The notes under the pieces were generated by a model. It saw only the letters and a program-made list of their open reading frames with translations. It did not search any database and was not told the origin of the DNA. The translations under genes and the position numbers were made by a program. Shown piece after piece: positions 18,426 to 26,737 of a stretch of DNA of 64,000 nucleotides (positions are counted from its first letter, which is position 1; the number at the start of each line of letters is the position of its first letter). The stretch is from Candidatus Anaeroferrophillus wilburensis (GTDB lineage: Bacteria; Desulfobacterota; Anaeroferrophillalia; Anaeroferrophillales; Anaeroferrophillaceae): positions 1 to 64,000 of the forward strand of contig JAFGSY010000025.1 in NCBI GenBank assembly GCA_016934315.1, given 5' to 3'.

Positions 18426-18971
18426 TCATTCCCCTTTCAGGGCGGTTATCGAGCGGGAAATGGCGGTCGCTTTCCGGGGCTCAATGGCAGCAAGCAGTTT
18501 TGCGGCCTTCCGGGGTTCCATTCGCAAGATGACTTCAACAGCATAGGAGAGATCAAGATTTTCCACCAGCGGCGCCGCCGCCTCAGGCTTCATGGCCGTA
18601 TACACTTCAACCAGGCGGGTTAAATCTTCATCCTTCAACGATCTAATTTCAGACAAAATCGCCTCAGCCCGCTGGCGCAACACATCAATATCACGCTCCT
18701 TTTTCTGCAACTCCTCTTGGAGCACTAACAGGCGCTGCTCTTTTTCATGCAGCAGTTCTTCTTTCTGCTGCAGAGCGCTTTCCTTTTTTTGCAAAATGTC
18801 TGACATGTGGATAAGCTGCTGGTCTGAAGAAGGTGCCAGATCCTCGGCACACCATGCATTCGGAATTATCACCAACAAAAGAATCACTCCGGCAAAAATC
18901 AAAGCAAGCCTCAACCGATAGCGGCTCGGCAAAGGGTCAGCAAGACCGGATAATGTTCGCAGTAGTTTCAT
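18426..18971 (-). CDS. motE: MotE-like flagellar stator chaperone (MgtE_N domain)
   Basis: Membrane-anchored protein with a TM/signal segment (LALIFAGVILLLVIIP), a long Glu/Gln/Lys-rich coiled coil (about LIHMSDILQKKESALQQK onward) and a C-terminal MgtE N-terminal-like helical domain (LTRLVEVYTAMKPEAAAPLV, VILRMEPRKAAKLLAAI). This arrangement and the position after fliJ match MotE, a chaperone for the stator protein MotC in other bacteria. The frame is open to an ATG at 19055, which would add 28 residues and a second hydrophobic segment. The ATG at 18971 (MKLLRTLSG) is preferred because it gives the usual one-TM layout, but neither start has a convincing ribosome-binding site. Confidence 0.72.
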   Translation of the reverse strand: MKLLRTLSGLADPLPSRYRLRLALIFAGVILLLVIIPNAWCAEDLAPSSDQQLIHMSDILQKKESALQQKEELLHEKEQRLLVLQEELQKKERDIDVLRQRAEAILSEIRSLKDEDLTRLVEVYTAMKPEAAAPLVENLDLSYAVEVILRMEPRKAAKLLAAIEPRKATAISRSITALKGE

Positions 18972-19055
18972 CTGATTTCCACACTCTTTTTGCACCATCG
19001 ACAACAGCAGAACAAAACTGCCTGCAGTGAAAATAGCAAGATACATGCCGCTCAT

Positions 19056-19402
19056 TATTCCGCTGCCGGTTTTATGAAAAAAGCAACAACTTATTGATAT
19101 GATTATCTTTAAAAAATAGCGAGTCCAACTATGGGTCAGTCAAGAGAAGGGAACGAACTCGGCCATAGGCAATTTTTGCCGACCGGCAGAACATCGGTCA
19201 TCAAAGCGACTGAAAACTGCATCAGAGCTGAACGCTATCGCTGGTCAGCAAAGAAGATTTTGCAAGAACGTGTGTGGGGGGGGGATATGATCGACTGTAG
19301 AGTATCGACCGACTGTGACTGCTACGGCTGGATGCCAAGAAATCACAATAAGAGTGGAAATGTTGTGGAGCATAGGAAGCAGGAATAGTCCCGGGAAAAT
19401 GT
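19056..19402. other. gene-free gap inside the flagellar operon
   Basis: About 350 bp (430 if motE starts at 18971) between fliJ and motE, unusual in an otherwise compact operon. I see no conserved coding frame. It holds a small palindrome (GGCAATTTTTGCC near 19160) and a run of eight G near 19275. An internal promoter or an eroded gene is possible, but nothing specific supports either. Confidence 0.4.
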
Positions 19403-19840
19403 TCAGGTACGACCGTGGCTGCGGCTGACTGCCAATTCATCAACAAGTTTCCGTTCCTGACGATACTCGGACACCAGATACTCCTGATAGCGCTTTTCCT
19501 TCAGCCGCTCCAGCAAACGGCGCTGCTTCATTTTTTCAATCAGTTCCAAGCGCTTTATTTCTACCTTAGCTCGAGTTTCATCGACAACACCATACTGGGC
19601 GCTGATATTACGGCTCAACTGCAACGCATACTCACGATGCAGGGATATTTCAATACTCTTGATCCCCTGTTCTTCAACCGACAGCCACTGCAGTTCGTGT
19701 TGCTGCTGACTGGCAAGCAAGTGGTCCAGTTGATACTGTGCATCGTGCAATGCGGCGCTAAGCTCTCGCATCTCCCGGGCAACACTATCTTCCTGAACCC
19801 GTCGGTATTTAAGCAATGTTTCAAGGTTAAAATGAAACAT
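19403..19840 (-). CDS. fliJ: flagellar export protein FliJ
   Basis: Small coiled-coil protein that links the FliI ATPase ring with the export gate. The 145-residue protein is almost wholly helical and charged, begins MFHFNLETLLKYRRVQED (typical FliJ N-terminus) and ends with the motif KRYQEYLVSEYRQERKLVDE, matching the FliJ pattern of two antiparallel helices. The ATG at 19840 lies 18 bp after the fliI stop. Primary-sequence similarity in this family is low, so context carries part of the call. Confidence 0.83.
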   Translation of the reverse strand: MFHFNLETLLKYRRVQEDSVAREMRELSAALHDAQYQLDHLLASQQQHELQWLSVEEQGIKSIEISLHREYALQLSRNISAQYGVVDETRAKVEIKRLELIEKMKQRRLLERLKEKRYQEYLVSEYRQERKLVDELAVSRSHGRT

Positions 19841-19858
19841 AAAACCACCGTAGAAACA

Positions 19859-21175
19859 CTAAAGCGATTGCAGCACCTCTACCAGGGCAGCGCTGCTGTC
19901 GGCGAAAGAGACCTGATCTTCCACCGCCTGACAAAGGAAGGAGAGCATCGCATCATGGAGGAGGATTGCCTGGTCAATGCGTTGATTGCTGCCATGGGCA
20001 TAAGCGCCGATATTAATCAGATCCTCAGCCTCCTGGTAGGTTGCCAGCAGGCTGAGAAAGTTACCCGCCGCCTGCATATGCTCCCGGGTAACCACATCAA
20101 TCATCACCCGGCTTTTGCTTGCCAACACATCAATGGCGGGATACATGTTGCGGTCAGCAAGTTGGCGCGAGAGAACAATATGCCCATCAAGAATCGAACG
20201 GGCCGCATCAGCAATGGGTTCTGTAACATCATCACCCTCCACCAAGACCGTATAAAGACCGGTGATGCTGCCATCACTTTTGGAACGCCCCGCCCGTTCC
20301 AGCAATTTTGGCAGCAACGCAAAAACCGACGGCGTATAACCTTTGGTGGTTGGCGGTTCCCCCACCGCCAAGCCTACTTCCCGCTGGGCCATGGCAAAAC
20401 GGGTCAGTGAATCCATCATCAGCAGGACATCGCGGTTTTTTTCCCGGAAGAACTCGGCTATCGCGGTCGCAAGGAAAGCTCCGCGCATGCGCACCAGCGG
20501 TGGCTGATCAGAAGTAGCAACCACCACTACACTGCGGGCCAGACCATCCAAACCAAGATCGCGTTCGATAAATTCCCGCACCTCACGCCCGCGCTCACCA
20601 ATGAGTGCAATAACGTTGACATCGGCCTTGGTATAGCGGGCCATCATCCCCAAAAGAACACTTTTCCCGACTCCGGAACCGGCCATAATCCCCAACCGCT
20701 GACCTTTACCACAGGACAGCAGGGCATTAATGGACCGGATCCCCAGATCCAGAACTTCCTGAATTCTTTTCCTCTCAAAAGGGTTCAGGGGATCCTGGTA
20801 AATGGGAACTTCCTCATGACATTCCAGCGGCCCATGGTTATCGAGGGGGTTGCCCATGCCGTCGATAACCCGCCCCAAAAGGCGTGCCCCGACCCGGGTG
20901 GTCGCCCGCTGGCCCCGGGAAACGATCGTACTCCCTGGAGCAATACCCTGACGGTCACCCAAAGGCATCAGAAGAATGCGTTGGTTGCGAAAACCGACAA
21001 CTTCAGCAATAATGCGGACACCGCTCTTTTCATTGATTATCTCACAGACATCGCCAACTGAACTCGGCGGGCCGCTACCCTCAATGATCAAACCGGACAT
21101 CCCCACTACCTGCCCAGTGCTTTTCATCACCTGGGTTTTTTGAACTCGGCTGATCAACTGATCAAAATCTATCAT
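19859..21175 (-). CDS. fliI: flagellum-specific ATPase FliI
   Basis: ATPase of the flagellar type III export apparatus, related to F1-ATPase beta. Walker A is GIMAGSGVGKSVLLGM, Walker B is DVLLMMDSLTRFAMAQRE, and EPPTTKGYTPSVFALLPKLL is diagnostic for FliI/YscN. The start is uncertain: the ATG at 21175 (MIDFDQLIS) gives 438 residues, while a GTG at 21193 adds six; neither has a clear Shine-Dalgarno. A gap of 180 bp separates it from fliH, with no gene in it but with the 9-base direct repeat GGAACCCCT (- strand) occurring twice. Confidence 0.94.
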   Translation of the reverse strand: MIDFDQLISRVQKTQVMKSTGQVVGMSGLIIEGSGPPSSVGDVCEIINEKSGVRIIAEVVGFRNQRILLMPLGDRQGIAPGSTIVSRGQRATTRVGARLLGRVIDGMGNPLDNHGPLECHEEVPIYQDPLNPFERKRIQEVLDLGIRSINALLSCGKGQRLGIMAGSGVGKSVLLGMMARYTKADVNVIALIGERGREVREFIERDLGLDGLARSVVVVATSDQPPLVRMRGAFLATAIAEFFREKNRDVLLMMDSLTRFAMAQREVGLAVGEPPTTKGYTPSVFALLPKLLERAGRSKSDGSITGLYTVLVEGDDVTEPIADAARSILDGHIVLSRQLADRNMYPAIDVLASKSRVMIDVVTREHMQAAGNFLSLLATYQEAEDLINIGAYAHGSNQRIDQAILLHDAMLSFLCQAVEDQVSFADSSAALVEVLQSL

Positions 21176-21355
21176 AATACTGAAGCTAACCACTAGAGTG
21201 AGGGGTTCCGGCCACTGATGTAGACCAACACAACATGGTCAGTCAATCGCGGGACAGGGGTTCCCGGCATTAAAGATTGGCTGCAAGCATGGTTGCTGCT
21301 TTATTCCCCGGCTTTCTGCCTGCCCGGCAACAAAAAGACTCAGGAAGAACAACGT

Positions 21356-22222
21356 TCATGGACCATCCCGCAGCGATGCTTTAATCTCGGAAAATTGACT
21401 CTCCAGGCTGGCATCAACCTGGCCAACCGCTGTTTCCAGCAGGCACCCGCCCCGCTCTACCGTTTCGCTGGCAACCAGTTGAAAATGTTCGAGATGATCA
21501 AACTCACGCTGCAGAGCAGGCAGTCGTTCATGCAGTACCACGTAGTCATCGGGATGAACTTTCAAGGTTACCGGACCATGGGCCGGCATCTCCTCAATGG
21601 TTCGCCGGGCAATGGCAACAATTGTTTCAGGATCCAGGGTAAGCTCCTGGTGAACAATGTTTCGGGCGATGGCTACCGCCAATTCAATCAACTGCTGTTC
21701 ATGCTGGCGAAGAAGGATCTCTTCCAAAGCCGCCAGCCGTGAACCAACCTCCGCCAGGCTGGAAACCTGAGCGAGAACCTGCTGTTCACCGGCGGCAAGC
21801 CCTTCGGCAAAACCTTTCTTTTCCGCTTCGGAACGAATCGCAATTGCATCCTGACGCCCCTGTTCCCTCTCATCCTGGGCCTGTTGTTCAGCTGCAAGGC
21901 GCAACTGGTAGAGCTCTTCTTCCTGCTGTTTTTTATAAGCTTCCAATTGATCCAAGAGGCGGCGGCGGGTGTTTTCCAGATTCTGCCGATCATCATGATA
22001 GCTGGAGGAAAGGGCTGATTCGAAAACAGTCGGCAGGAAACCACTGTATGAGCGGATCAGTGGGTTTGCCGTCGGGGACACGGAGACTTCCGCCAACAGG
22101 GGGAAAGCAAACGTCTGCAAATTCTTGGCAACCTTCTCTCCATTTCCAGAAGGCTGGCCCTGATCAAAACCATCAGGAACAAACGTCACCTGTGCATGGT
22201 TCTTTTCGTCAGACAACCACAT
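21356..22222 (-). CDS. fliH: flagellar assembly protein FliH
   Basis: Regulator of the FliI ATPase in the export apparatus. The protein has a long Glu/Gln-rich coiled coil (~80-150, NTRRRLLDQLEAYKKQQEEE region) and a C-terminal FliH/V-ATPase subunit E-like domain (IELAVAIARNIVHQELTLDP, VKVHPDDY-type segment TLKVHPDDYVVLHERL). The start is not settled: the ATG at 22222 overlaps fliG by 14 bp with GGAGGTG just upstream, an ATG at 22261 would overlap by 53 bp, and a TTG at 22270 by 62 bp. The first is chosen as the most ordinary overlap. It lies between fliG and fliI as usual. Confidence 0.88.
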   Translation of the reverse strand: MWLSDEKNHAQVTFVPDGFDQGQPSGNGEKVAKNLQTFAFPLLAEVSVSPTANPLIRSYSGFLPTVFESALSSSYHDDRQNLENTRRRLLDQLEAYKKQQEEELYQLRLAAEQQAQDEREQGRQDAIAIRSEAEKKGFAEGLAAGEQQVLAQVSSLAEVGSRLAALEEILLRQHEQQLIELAVAIARNIVHQELTLDPETIVAIARRTIEEMPAHGPVTLKVHPDDYVVLHERLPALQREFDHLEHFQLVASETVERGGCLLETAVGQVDASLESQFSEIKASLRDGP

Positions 22223-23231
22223 CACCTCCACCGCCCCTGGAAGCAATAACAATTTTTCCATCGTCCTCAAGTTTACGGGCTACTTTGACAATGACCTGCT
22301 GAGCCTTTTCCACATCGGTCAGCCGCACCGGCCCTAAAGCTTCCAGGTCATCTTTAACCATGGTTGCCGCCCGCTGGGACATATTATTGAAAATTTTTTC
22401 TTTCACCTCTTCAGTGGCTGTTTTCAACGCCAGCAGCAGGTCTTCATTATTGATTTCCTTAAGTATTGCCTGGATGCCACGATCGTCAACATCAATGAGA
22501 TCATCAAAGGTAAACATCAGCTTGCGAATCTCATCAGCAAGGTCGGGGTCGTGTTCTTCGATGACATCCATAATTGCAACTTCTGAATTTTTATCCAGAT
22601 TATTAATCAGCTCAGAAACTGCACTAAGACCACCAAGCCCACGGCTTTCCATGCCGCCGGTCGTTTTCAGCTCACTCTCCAGGACCAATTCAATCTCATC
22701 AATCATCTCACGCGGCACACTATCCAAGTTGGCAATCCGCAATACCACATCAGCCTGAACGCCTTCCGGCAACAACGTCACAATCTGCGCAGCTTTATCG
22801 GGTTCCAGGTGCGCCAGAATCAAGGCAATGGTTTGCGGATGTTCCGCTTTAATAAATGAAGCAATGACCCGGGGGTCTACATGGGCCAAACTGCCAAAAG
22901 GCTTCTGCATCAAGGAATCACCCACCTTTTCAAGAAAGCTCTCAGTTTTTTCGGCCCCCATGGTTTTGCTTAAAATATTCTTAAGATAATCCTTGCCGCC
23001 ATAGAACATCACCTTGCTGCCGGCAGCATCAACAAATTCCCGGGCAATTTTTTCCGTCAACTCTCCAGTCACATTTCCCAGGCGGGATATTTCCCGGCTG
23101 ATCTGCTGGAGTTCATATTCGGTAAATTTTTCCAGCACTTTGGGGGCAATTTCCTCCCCCAAGCCAAGGAGCAGAATGGCGGCCTTTTGCCGACCACTCA
23201 ATTTTTCACCACTTTTACCTTTAACGGCCAT
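22209..23231 (-). CDS. fliG: flagellar motor switch protein FliG
   Basis: Rotor protein of the switch complex; transmits torque from the stator. The 340-residue protein shows FliG_N (KAAILLLGLGEEIAPKVL), the middle-domain motif EHPQTIALILAHLEPDKAA and the C-terminal charged torque helix in the segment FTFDDLIDVDDRGIQAILKE. The C-terminus ends in a glycine run (GGGGDVVV). The start ATG is at 23231; 113 bp separates it from fliF. All domains are present and ordered as in the family, so this is a confident call. Confidence 0.96.
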   Translation of the reverse strand: MAVKGKSGEKLSGRQKAAILLLGLGEEIAPKVLEKFTEYELQQISREISRLGNVTGELTEKIAREFVDAAGSKVMFYGGKDYLKNILSKTMGAEKTESFLEKVGDSLMQKPFGSLAHVDPRVIASFIKAEHPQTIALILAHLEPDKAAQIVTLLPEGVQADVVLRIANLDSVPREMIDEIELVLESELKTTGGMESRGLGGLSAVSELINNLDKNSEVAIMDVIEEHDPDLADEIRKLMFTFDDLIDVDDRGIQAILKEINNEDLLLALKTATEEVKEKIFNNMSQRAATMVKDDLEALGPVRLTDVEKAQQVIVKVARKLEDDGKIVIASRGGGGDVVV

Positions 23232-23344
23232 CTACCAGCTGCCTTTCATTACACATGCTCCCCATAACACTATGGTGGATCATCAGCTCTCCAGCAATGA
23301 GAAGCAAGCCTCCCCCGCCACCGTATCTGGAAAAAATTTTCACC

Positions 23345-24928
23345 TTAACTCGTCTGTTCCTTTAACCATATTTTTACTATTCTCGCAACTTCATCAGGGT
23401 TTTCCTTGGCAAAATCGCCAATCTGGTCCATGATTGTCCGCTCTTTTTTAATCTCTACCCTTTCCGTCACTTCCTCTGCCATGGTTGTCATTCCTGGCTT
23501 TCTGGCCGCTGGTTTTCCAGCAGTCATCTGCTGTGACACAAACGCCAGCAGGGGCTTTACAACCTTGGCATAGACAACCAGCAGGATAAGGAGCAGCAAA
23601 AGATACTTACCGGCCACCTTGATCATTTCCAGGCGCTCCGCATTTTTCATTGCCTTGAGATCATCAGCCAGCGAAGCGGTATCAAAAGCGACACAGGCAA
23701 CCTCCACCTGGTCACCACGCTTTTTATTGAAACCAATGGCTTTTTTCACCATATTGGCATAAATGAGCAGTTCGTCATCCGCACGGGACATAAATTCCGG
23801 TTCTTGGTTTTTCCCAACCTCTTTATAGATACCGTCTACCAGCACCGCGACACTGATATTTTTGACGCTGCCGATGGGCAATTGGGTATGGCTGACAGTT
23901 TTGCTGACTTCATAGTTTCTTGTCTGATCATTTTTTGCGCTGGAAGACTTTCCGGCGACAGCCATTTCGGCTGTGGCCGCCTGTTCAGGTATGTTTGCAG
24001 CCACCCCGGGAACTCCCTGTCCGGCTGCTGCCGGCTCCTGGTTTTCAACCGACAGCAGGTGTTCACTACGCACGGCAGTCATGTCAGGATCAAAAAGTTC
24101 TTCGGTTTTCTCCACCTTACTAAAGTCCATCGGCGCGGCTACCCTAACCACCACTTTCTGCATCCCGACGACCCGTTCCAGCATCGTCTGCAACCTTTTC
24201 TCCAAGTTGTGTTCATATTCACGCTTGATACTGATCTGCTTGGCAGTCAAGCTATTATCATCAACCGCCTGGACGACATCCTGGGAAAGGATAACACCGC
24301 GGGCATCAAGTACGGTAACCTGTTCCGGCTGCAGACCTTCCACACTACCAGCCACCAGATTCATCACCCCTTCAACCTGTTCTTTGCGCAACACCCTCCC
24401 CTGCTTCAGTTTTAAAATCACAGAAGCCGTTGATTCTTTCTGCTCCTCGATAAATAAAGATTTTTTAGGAATCACCAGGTGCACCCGGGCCGATTCGACC
24501 TGGCTGATCTCCCTGATCGTCCTGGCCAACTCTCCCTGCAACGCCCGCTGATAGTTGATATTTTGGACGAATTCGGTAACACCAAGGTTACTCTTATCAA
24601 AAATCTCGAAACCCACCCCGCCACGGGGCATGGCGCTGCCAACCAATTGCAGCCGGACCTCATAGACATCTTTGCGGGGTACTTCAATGATGCGACCCTG
24701 ATCAACAAGTTTATAGGGAATACGCTCCTTTTTCAGAAACTCCACCACATCAGCCGCATCATCACTGTTTAAATTATAGTAAAGCGGCTCAAAAGAGGTC
24801 GTCAATGAAACAGCAACCACCGTTATCAATCCTACCAAGAGAACCGCGCTGCCGCCCACCAAGCCGACCTTGAACGGCATGGTCTGACTGTTAAACCAGG
24901 CAAGCAATCGTTTCAGCTGTTCAACCAT
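23345..24928 (-). CDS. fliF: flagellar MS-ring protein FliF
   Basis: Membrane ring on which the flagellum is built. The 527-residue protein has TM1 at ~20-45, the YscJ/FliF ring-building domain (TSFEPLYYNLNSDDAADVV, GGVGFEIFDKSNLGVTEFVQ and ARVHLVIPKKSLFI), the FliF C domain, TM2 at ~440-460 (YLLLLLILLVVYAKVV) and the C-terminal FliG-binding tail (NPDEVARIVKIWLKE). Start ATG at 24928 with GAGGAGAA upstream. Upstream (24929-25045) lies a short copy of the dispersed repeat. Confidence 0.96.
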   Translation of the reverse strand: MVEQLKRLLAWFNSQTMPFKVGLVGGSAVLLVGLITVVAVSLTTSFEPLYYNLNSDDAADVVEFLKKERIPYKLVDQGRIIEVPRKDVYEVRLQLVGSAMPRGGVGFEIFDKSNLGVTEFVQNINYQRALQGELARTIREISQVESARVHLVIPKKSLFIEEQKESTASVILKLKQGRVLRKEQVEGVMNLVAGSVEGLQPEQVTVLDARGVILSQDVVQAVDDNSLTAKQISIKREYEHNLEKRLQTMLERVVGMQKVVVRVAAPMDFSKVEKTEELFDPDMTAVRSEHLLSVENQEPAAAGQGVPGVAANIPEQAATAEMAVAGKSSSAKNDQTRNYEVSKTVSHTQLPIGSVKNISVAVLVDGIYKEVGKNQEPEFMSRADDELLIYANMVKKAIGFNKKRGDQVEVACVAFDTASLADDLKAMKNAERLEMIKVAGKYLLLLLILLVVYAKVVKPLLAFVSQQMTAGKPAARKPGMTTMAEEVTERVEIKKERTIMDQIGDFAKENPDEVARIVKIWLKEQTS

Positions 24929-24968
24929 AGTTTTCTCCTCTAGCGGTACACATTCCTAGCCACTATAC

Positions 24969-25050
24969 GTGATGAACCCGCAGGATGGACTGTACAAAGA
25001 AGCTCAGCTGCAGTGCAGCGAAAAGATGGTGTTGTTGCGAAACCATCATA
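24969..25050. repeat. degenerate short copy of dispersed repeat (copy 3)
   Basis: The left part (GATGAAC...GGATGG-ACTGTA) and right part (AAAGATGGTGTTGTTGCGAA, ACCATCAT) match the two ends of the repeats at 58928-59115 and 61252-61425, with most of the middle missing. It lies between fliF and fliE and its right end reaches the fliE stop codon. Similarity was judged by eye, so this copy is less sure than the other two. Confidence 0.4.
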
Positions 25051-25369
25051 ATTGCATCCGCATGATCTCATCATATGCCTTAACAGCCTTATTACGAACC
25101 TGCAGCAGCAGCTGGAAAGACATATCAGCCTCTTCCAAAGCAACAATGGCACTGATCAGATCAGCTGATTGGCCGCTGTGCACCTGGGCCACTTGAGTAT
25201 CAGCCTGTTGCTGAAGAGTATTGACTTTACCCAGGGACTGCTGCAATACGGAGCTGAAACTGGCGGCGCCGCCGGCAGGCTGCTCAGCCGTCTTGCCAAA
25301 AGGTCCGGCAGCTTGGCGAGCAAGATTCTGCAAAGACTGGAGTTGGGCCTGCATCGCACTTTTTTTCAT
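25046..25369 (-). CDS. fliE: flagellar hook-basal body protein FliE
   Basis: Adapter joining the MS ring to the rod. The 107-residue protein has the typical FliE C-terminal motif (ADLISAIVALEEADMSFQLL, QVRNKAVKAYDEIMRMQL), with a Gln/Ala-rich N-terminus. Start ATG at 25369; 54 bp separate it from flgC. Its stop codon lies within the right end of a degenerate repeat element, but the conserved MRMQL-type ending is intact, so the gene is not disturbed. Confidence 0.94.
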   Translation of the reverse strand: MKKSAMQAQLQSLQNLARQAAGPFGKTAEQPAGGAASFSSVLQQSLGKVNTLQQQADTQVAQVHSGQSADLISAIVALEEADMSFQLLLQVRNKAVKAYDEIMRMQL

Positions 25370-25423
25370 AACTACCTGCTCCCTTTATTGGCCATCAAGC
25401 GTAAAAGGTCCTCTGTAGACTCA

Positions 25424-25864
25424 CTATACTTTCAGGATATCGATAGTTTTGGTTGTCATATCCTTGGCCGTTTTCATCATGGTCAGATTTGCCTCATAGC
25501 TGCGGCTGGCCGACAGCATATTGACCATCTCCTCCATGGCGTTGACGTTGGGAAAGGCTACGTAGCCACCTTCATCCGCATCAGGATGCTCCGGCTGATA
25601 CTTGAGAATGGGTGGCCGAGGATCGGAAATCACCTGTACAGTCTCAACACTCAACAATTCCGGCTGGTCAGCATTGCGCAACGATGCCGTGTCCTGTTCT
25701 AAGAGCGGCGCTGCCCTGAACACGATATCCTTGCGCTGGTAGGGACCCCCTTCAGGCGTTCTGGTTGTTGTAACGTTGGCCAGATTGCTGGCAATAACAT
25801 TGAGCCTCTGACGCTGGGCGGCCATACCCGCCGCACTAATTTTAAGGGTATACTGAAAGCTCAT
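25424..25864 (-). CDS. flgC: flagellar basal-body rod protein FlgC
   Basis: Proximal rod subunit. The 146-residue protein carries the rod signature LKISAAGMAAQRQRLNVIAS and NLANVTTTRTPEGGPYQRKD at the N-terminus, and the C-terminal FPNVNAMEEMVNMLSASRSYE motif shared by rod proteins. Its start (25864) overlaps the flgB stop by one base, so translation is coupled. Normal length for the family and a confident call. Confidence 0.96.
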   Translation of the reverse strand: MSFQYTLKISAAGMAAQRQRLNVIASNLANVTTTRTPEGGPYQRKDIVFRAAPLLEQDTASLRNADQPELLSVETVQVISDPRPPILKYQPEHPDADEGGYVAFPNVNAMEEMVNMLSASRSYEANLTMMKTAKDMTTKTIDILKV

Positions 25865-26280
25865 TATTTACCCCCTTCAACAATGGCATTTTTCAGGACG
25901 CTAATCTTTTTACGCAGCATTTCAACCGCTGCCCCATAGACAAGGTTGTTTTCCGCCAGTTCAGCCATTTCATGATCCAAGTCTACCGTGTTGCGGTCAA
26001 AACCGGCCAATGATGCTTCACGTTCTTCCACCACCGGCTGGATTTCGGAGATACTTTGCCGATCTGGCAGGTGATGCTCGTGGGTCCGCATGAGAGGCAA
26101 AGATGTTTCCTCTCCAAGCGCCTTCTGTAATTGATCGATAAAGGTGAAATTCCGGGCTTTATAGCCGGGCGTATCAATATTGGCAATATTACCGGCTATC
26201 ACTTCCGCTTTTCGGGACCTCAACGCCATCACTTTGGCCAGCAGATTCGTTGTATTGTCAAACAATCCATGTACTGTCAT
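25864..26280 (-). CDS. flgB: flagellar basal-body rod protein FlgB
   Basis: Proximal rod subunit and first gene of the flagellar operon. The frame is open 25 codons further upstream, but the ATG at 26280 (MTVHGLFDN) has AGGAG 10 bases upstream and gives the family's normal length (138 residues). The rod signature is VIAGNIANIDTPGYKARNF, and the C-terminal region is FDRNTVDLDHEMAELAENNL. A sigma-54 promoter lies ~120 bp upstream, which agrees with control by the NtrC-type activators encoded just beyond it. Confidence 0.95.
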   Translation of the reverse strand: MTVHGLFDNTTNLLAKVMALRSRKAEVIAGNIANIDTPGYKARNFTFIDQLQKALGEETSLPLMRTHEHHLPDRQSISEIQPVVEEREASLAGFDRNTVDLDHEMAELAENNLVYGAAVEMLRKKISVLKNAIVEGGK

Positions 26281-26401
26281 TCTCTTGACACTCCTGCAAC
26301 ATACCTTAAACGAAATAAGAGCTGTAATCACCGGCAAACGGCAGAGATATACCAACCCCCTCTCAGGAAAGGTATTTTTTTACCATACAGCAGCTAACCC
26401 A

Positions 26402-26417
26402 AGCAAATGGTATGCCA
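26402..26417 (-). promoter_or_regulatory. sigma-54 (RpoN) promoter of the flgB operon
   Basis: On the - strand TGGCATACCATTTGCT, an exact fit to TGGCAYRNNNNTTGCW with the required 10 bases between the GG (-24) and GC (-12). The start site would be near 26391, leaving a ~110-base leader before the flgB ATG at 26280. It faces the flagellar operon, and a GAFTGA-containing activator is encoded just upstream. Confidence 0.8.
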
Positions 26418-26737
26418 TCAGGTCATAAGGATAAAGGGAAGACGCCACAAGCTGTTCTTCAGCAGAAAACAGTTCTTCCAGAAAGGTCCACTGGGGATGA
26501 CGGTCCGGAAGTTGCCACTGATGCCAGCACAAAATTCGGTGACGGTCAACGGCCACCGATCATCACCATCCAGCCCGACAAAACCGGCAGGTTATAGCAT
26601 GCCGAAAGGGCGAAGGTGGTCACCATGGGTAAGGGTAAGTACTTGGGAGATTCATGATGATGAACCAGGGGGAAATTTTCTCCTGCAGGAAGTATATTGC
26701 TGTGATGATGACCAACAATAAGGCAGATAACAGGCAT
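26418..26737. other. gene-free region upstream of the sigma-54 promoter
   Basis: 320 bp between the flrC-like stop and the flgB promoter with no credible gene. Enhancer sites for NtrC-type activators are normally 80-200 bp upstream of such promoters, so they are expected here. I could not identify a convincing repeated binding motif; a 10-bp palindrome TCCTGCAGGA lies at 26681-26690. Confidence 0.4.

Noticed and set aside
19131-19388. 85-residue open frame on the + strand inside the flagellar operon gap
   Set aside because: Opposite to the operon, no ribosome-binding site, composition not protein-like.
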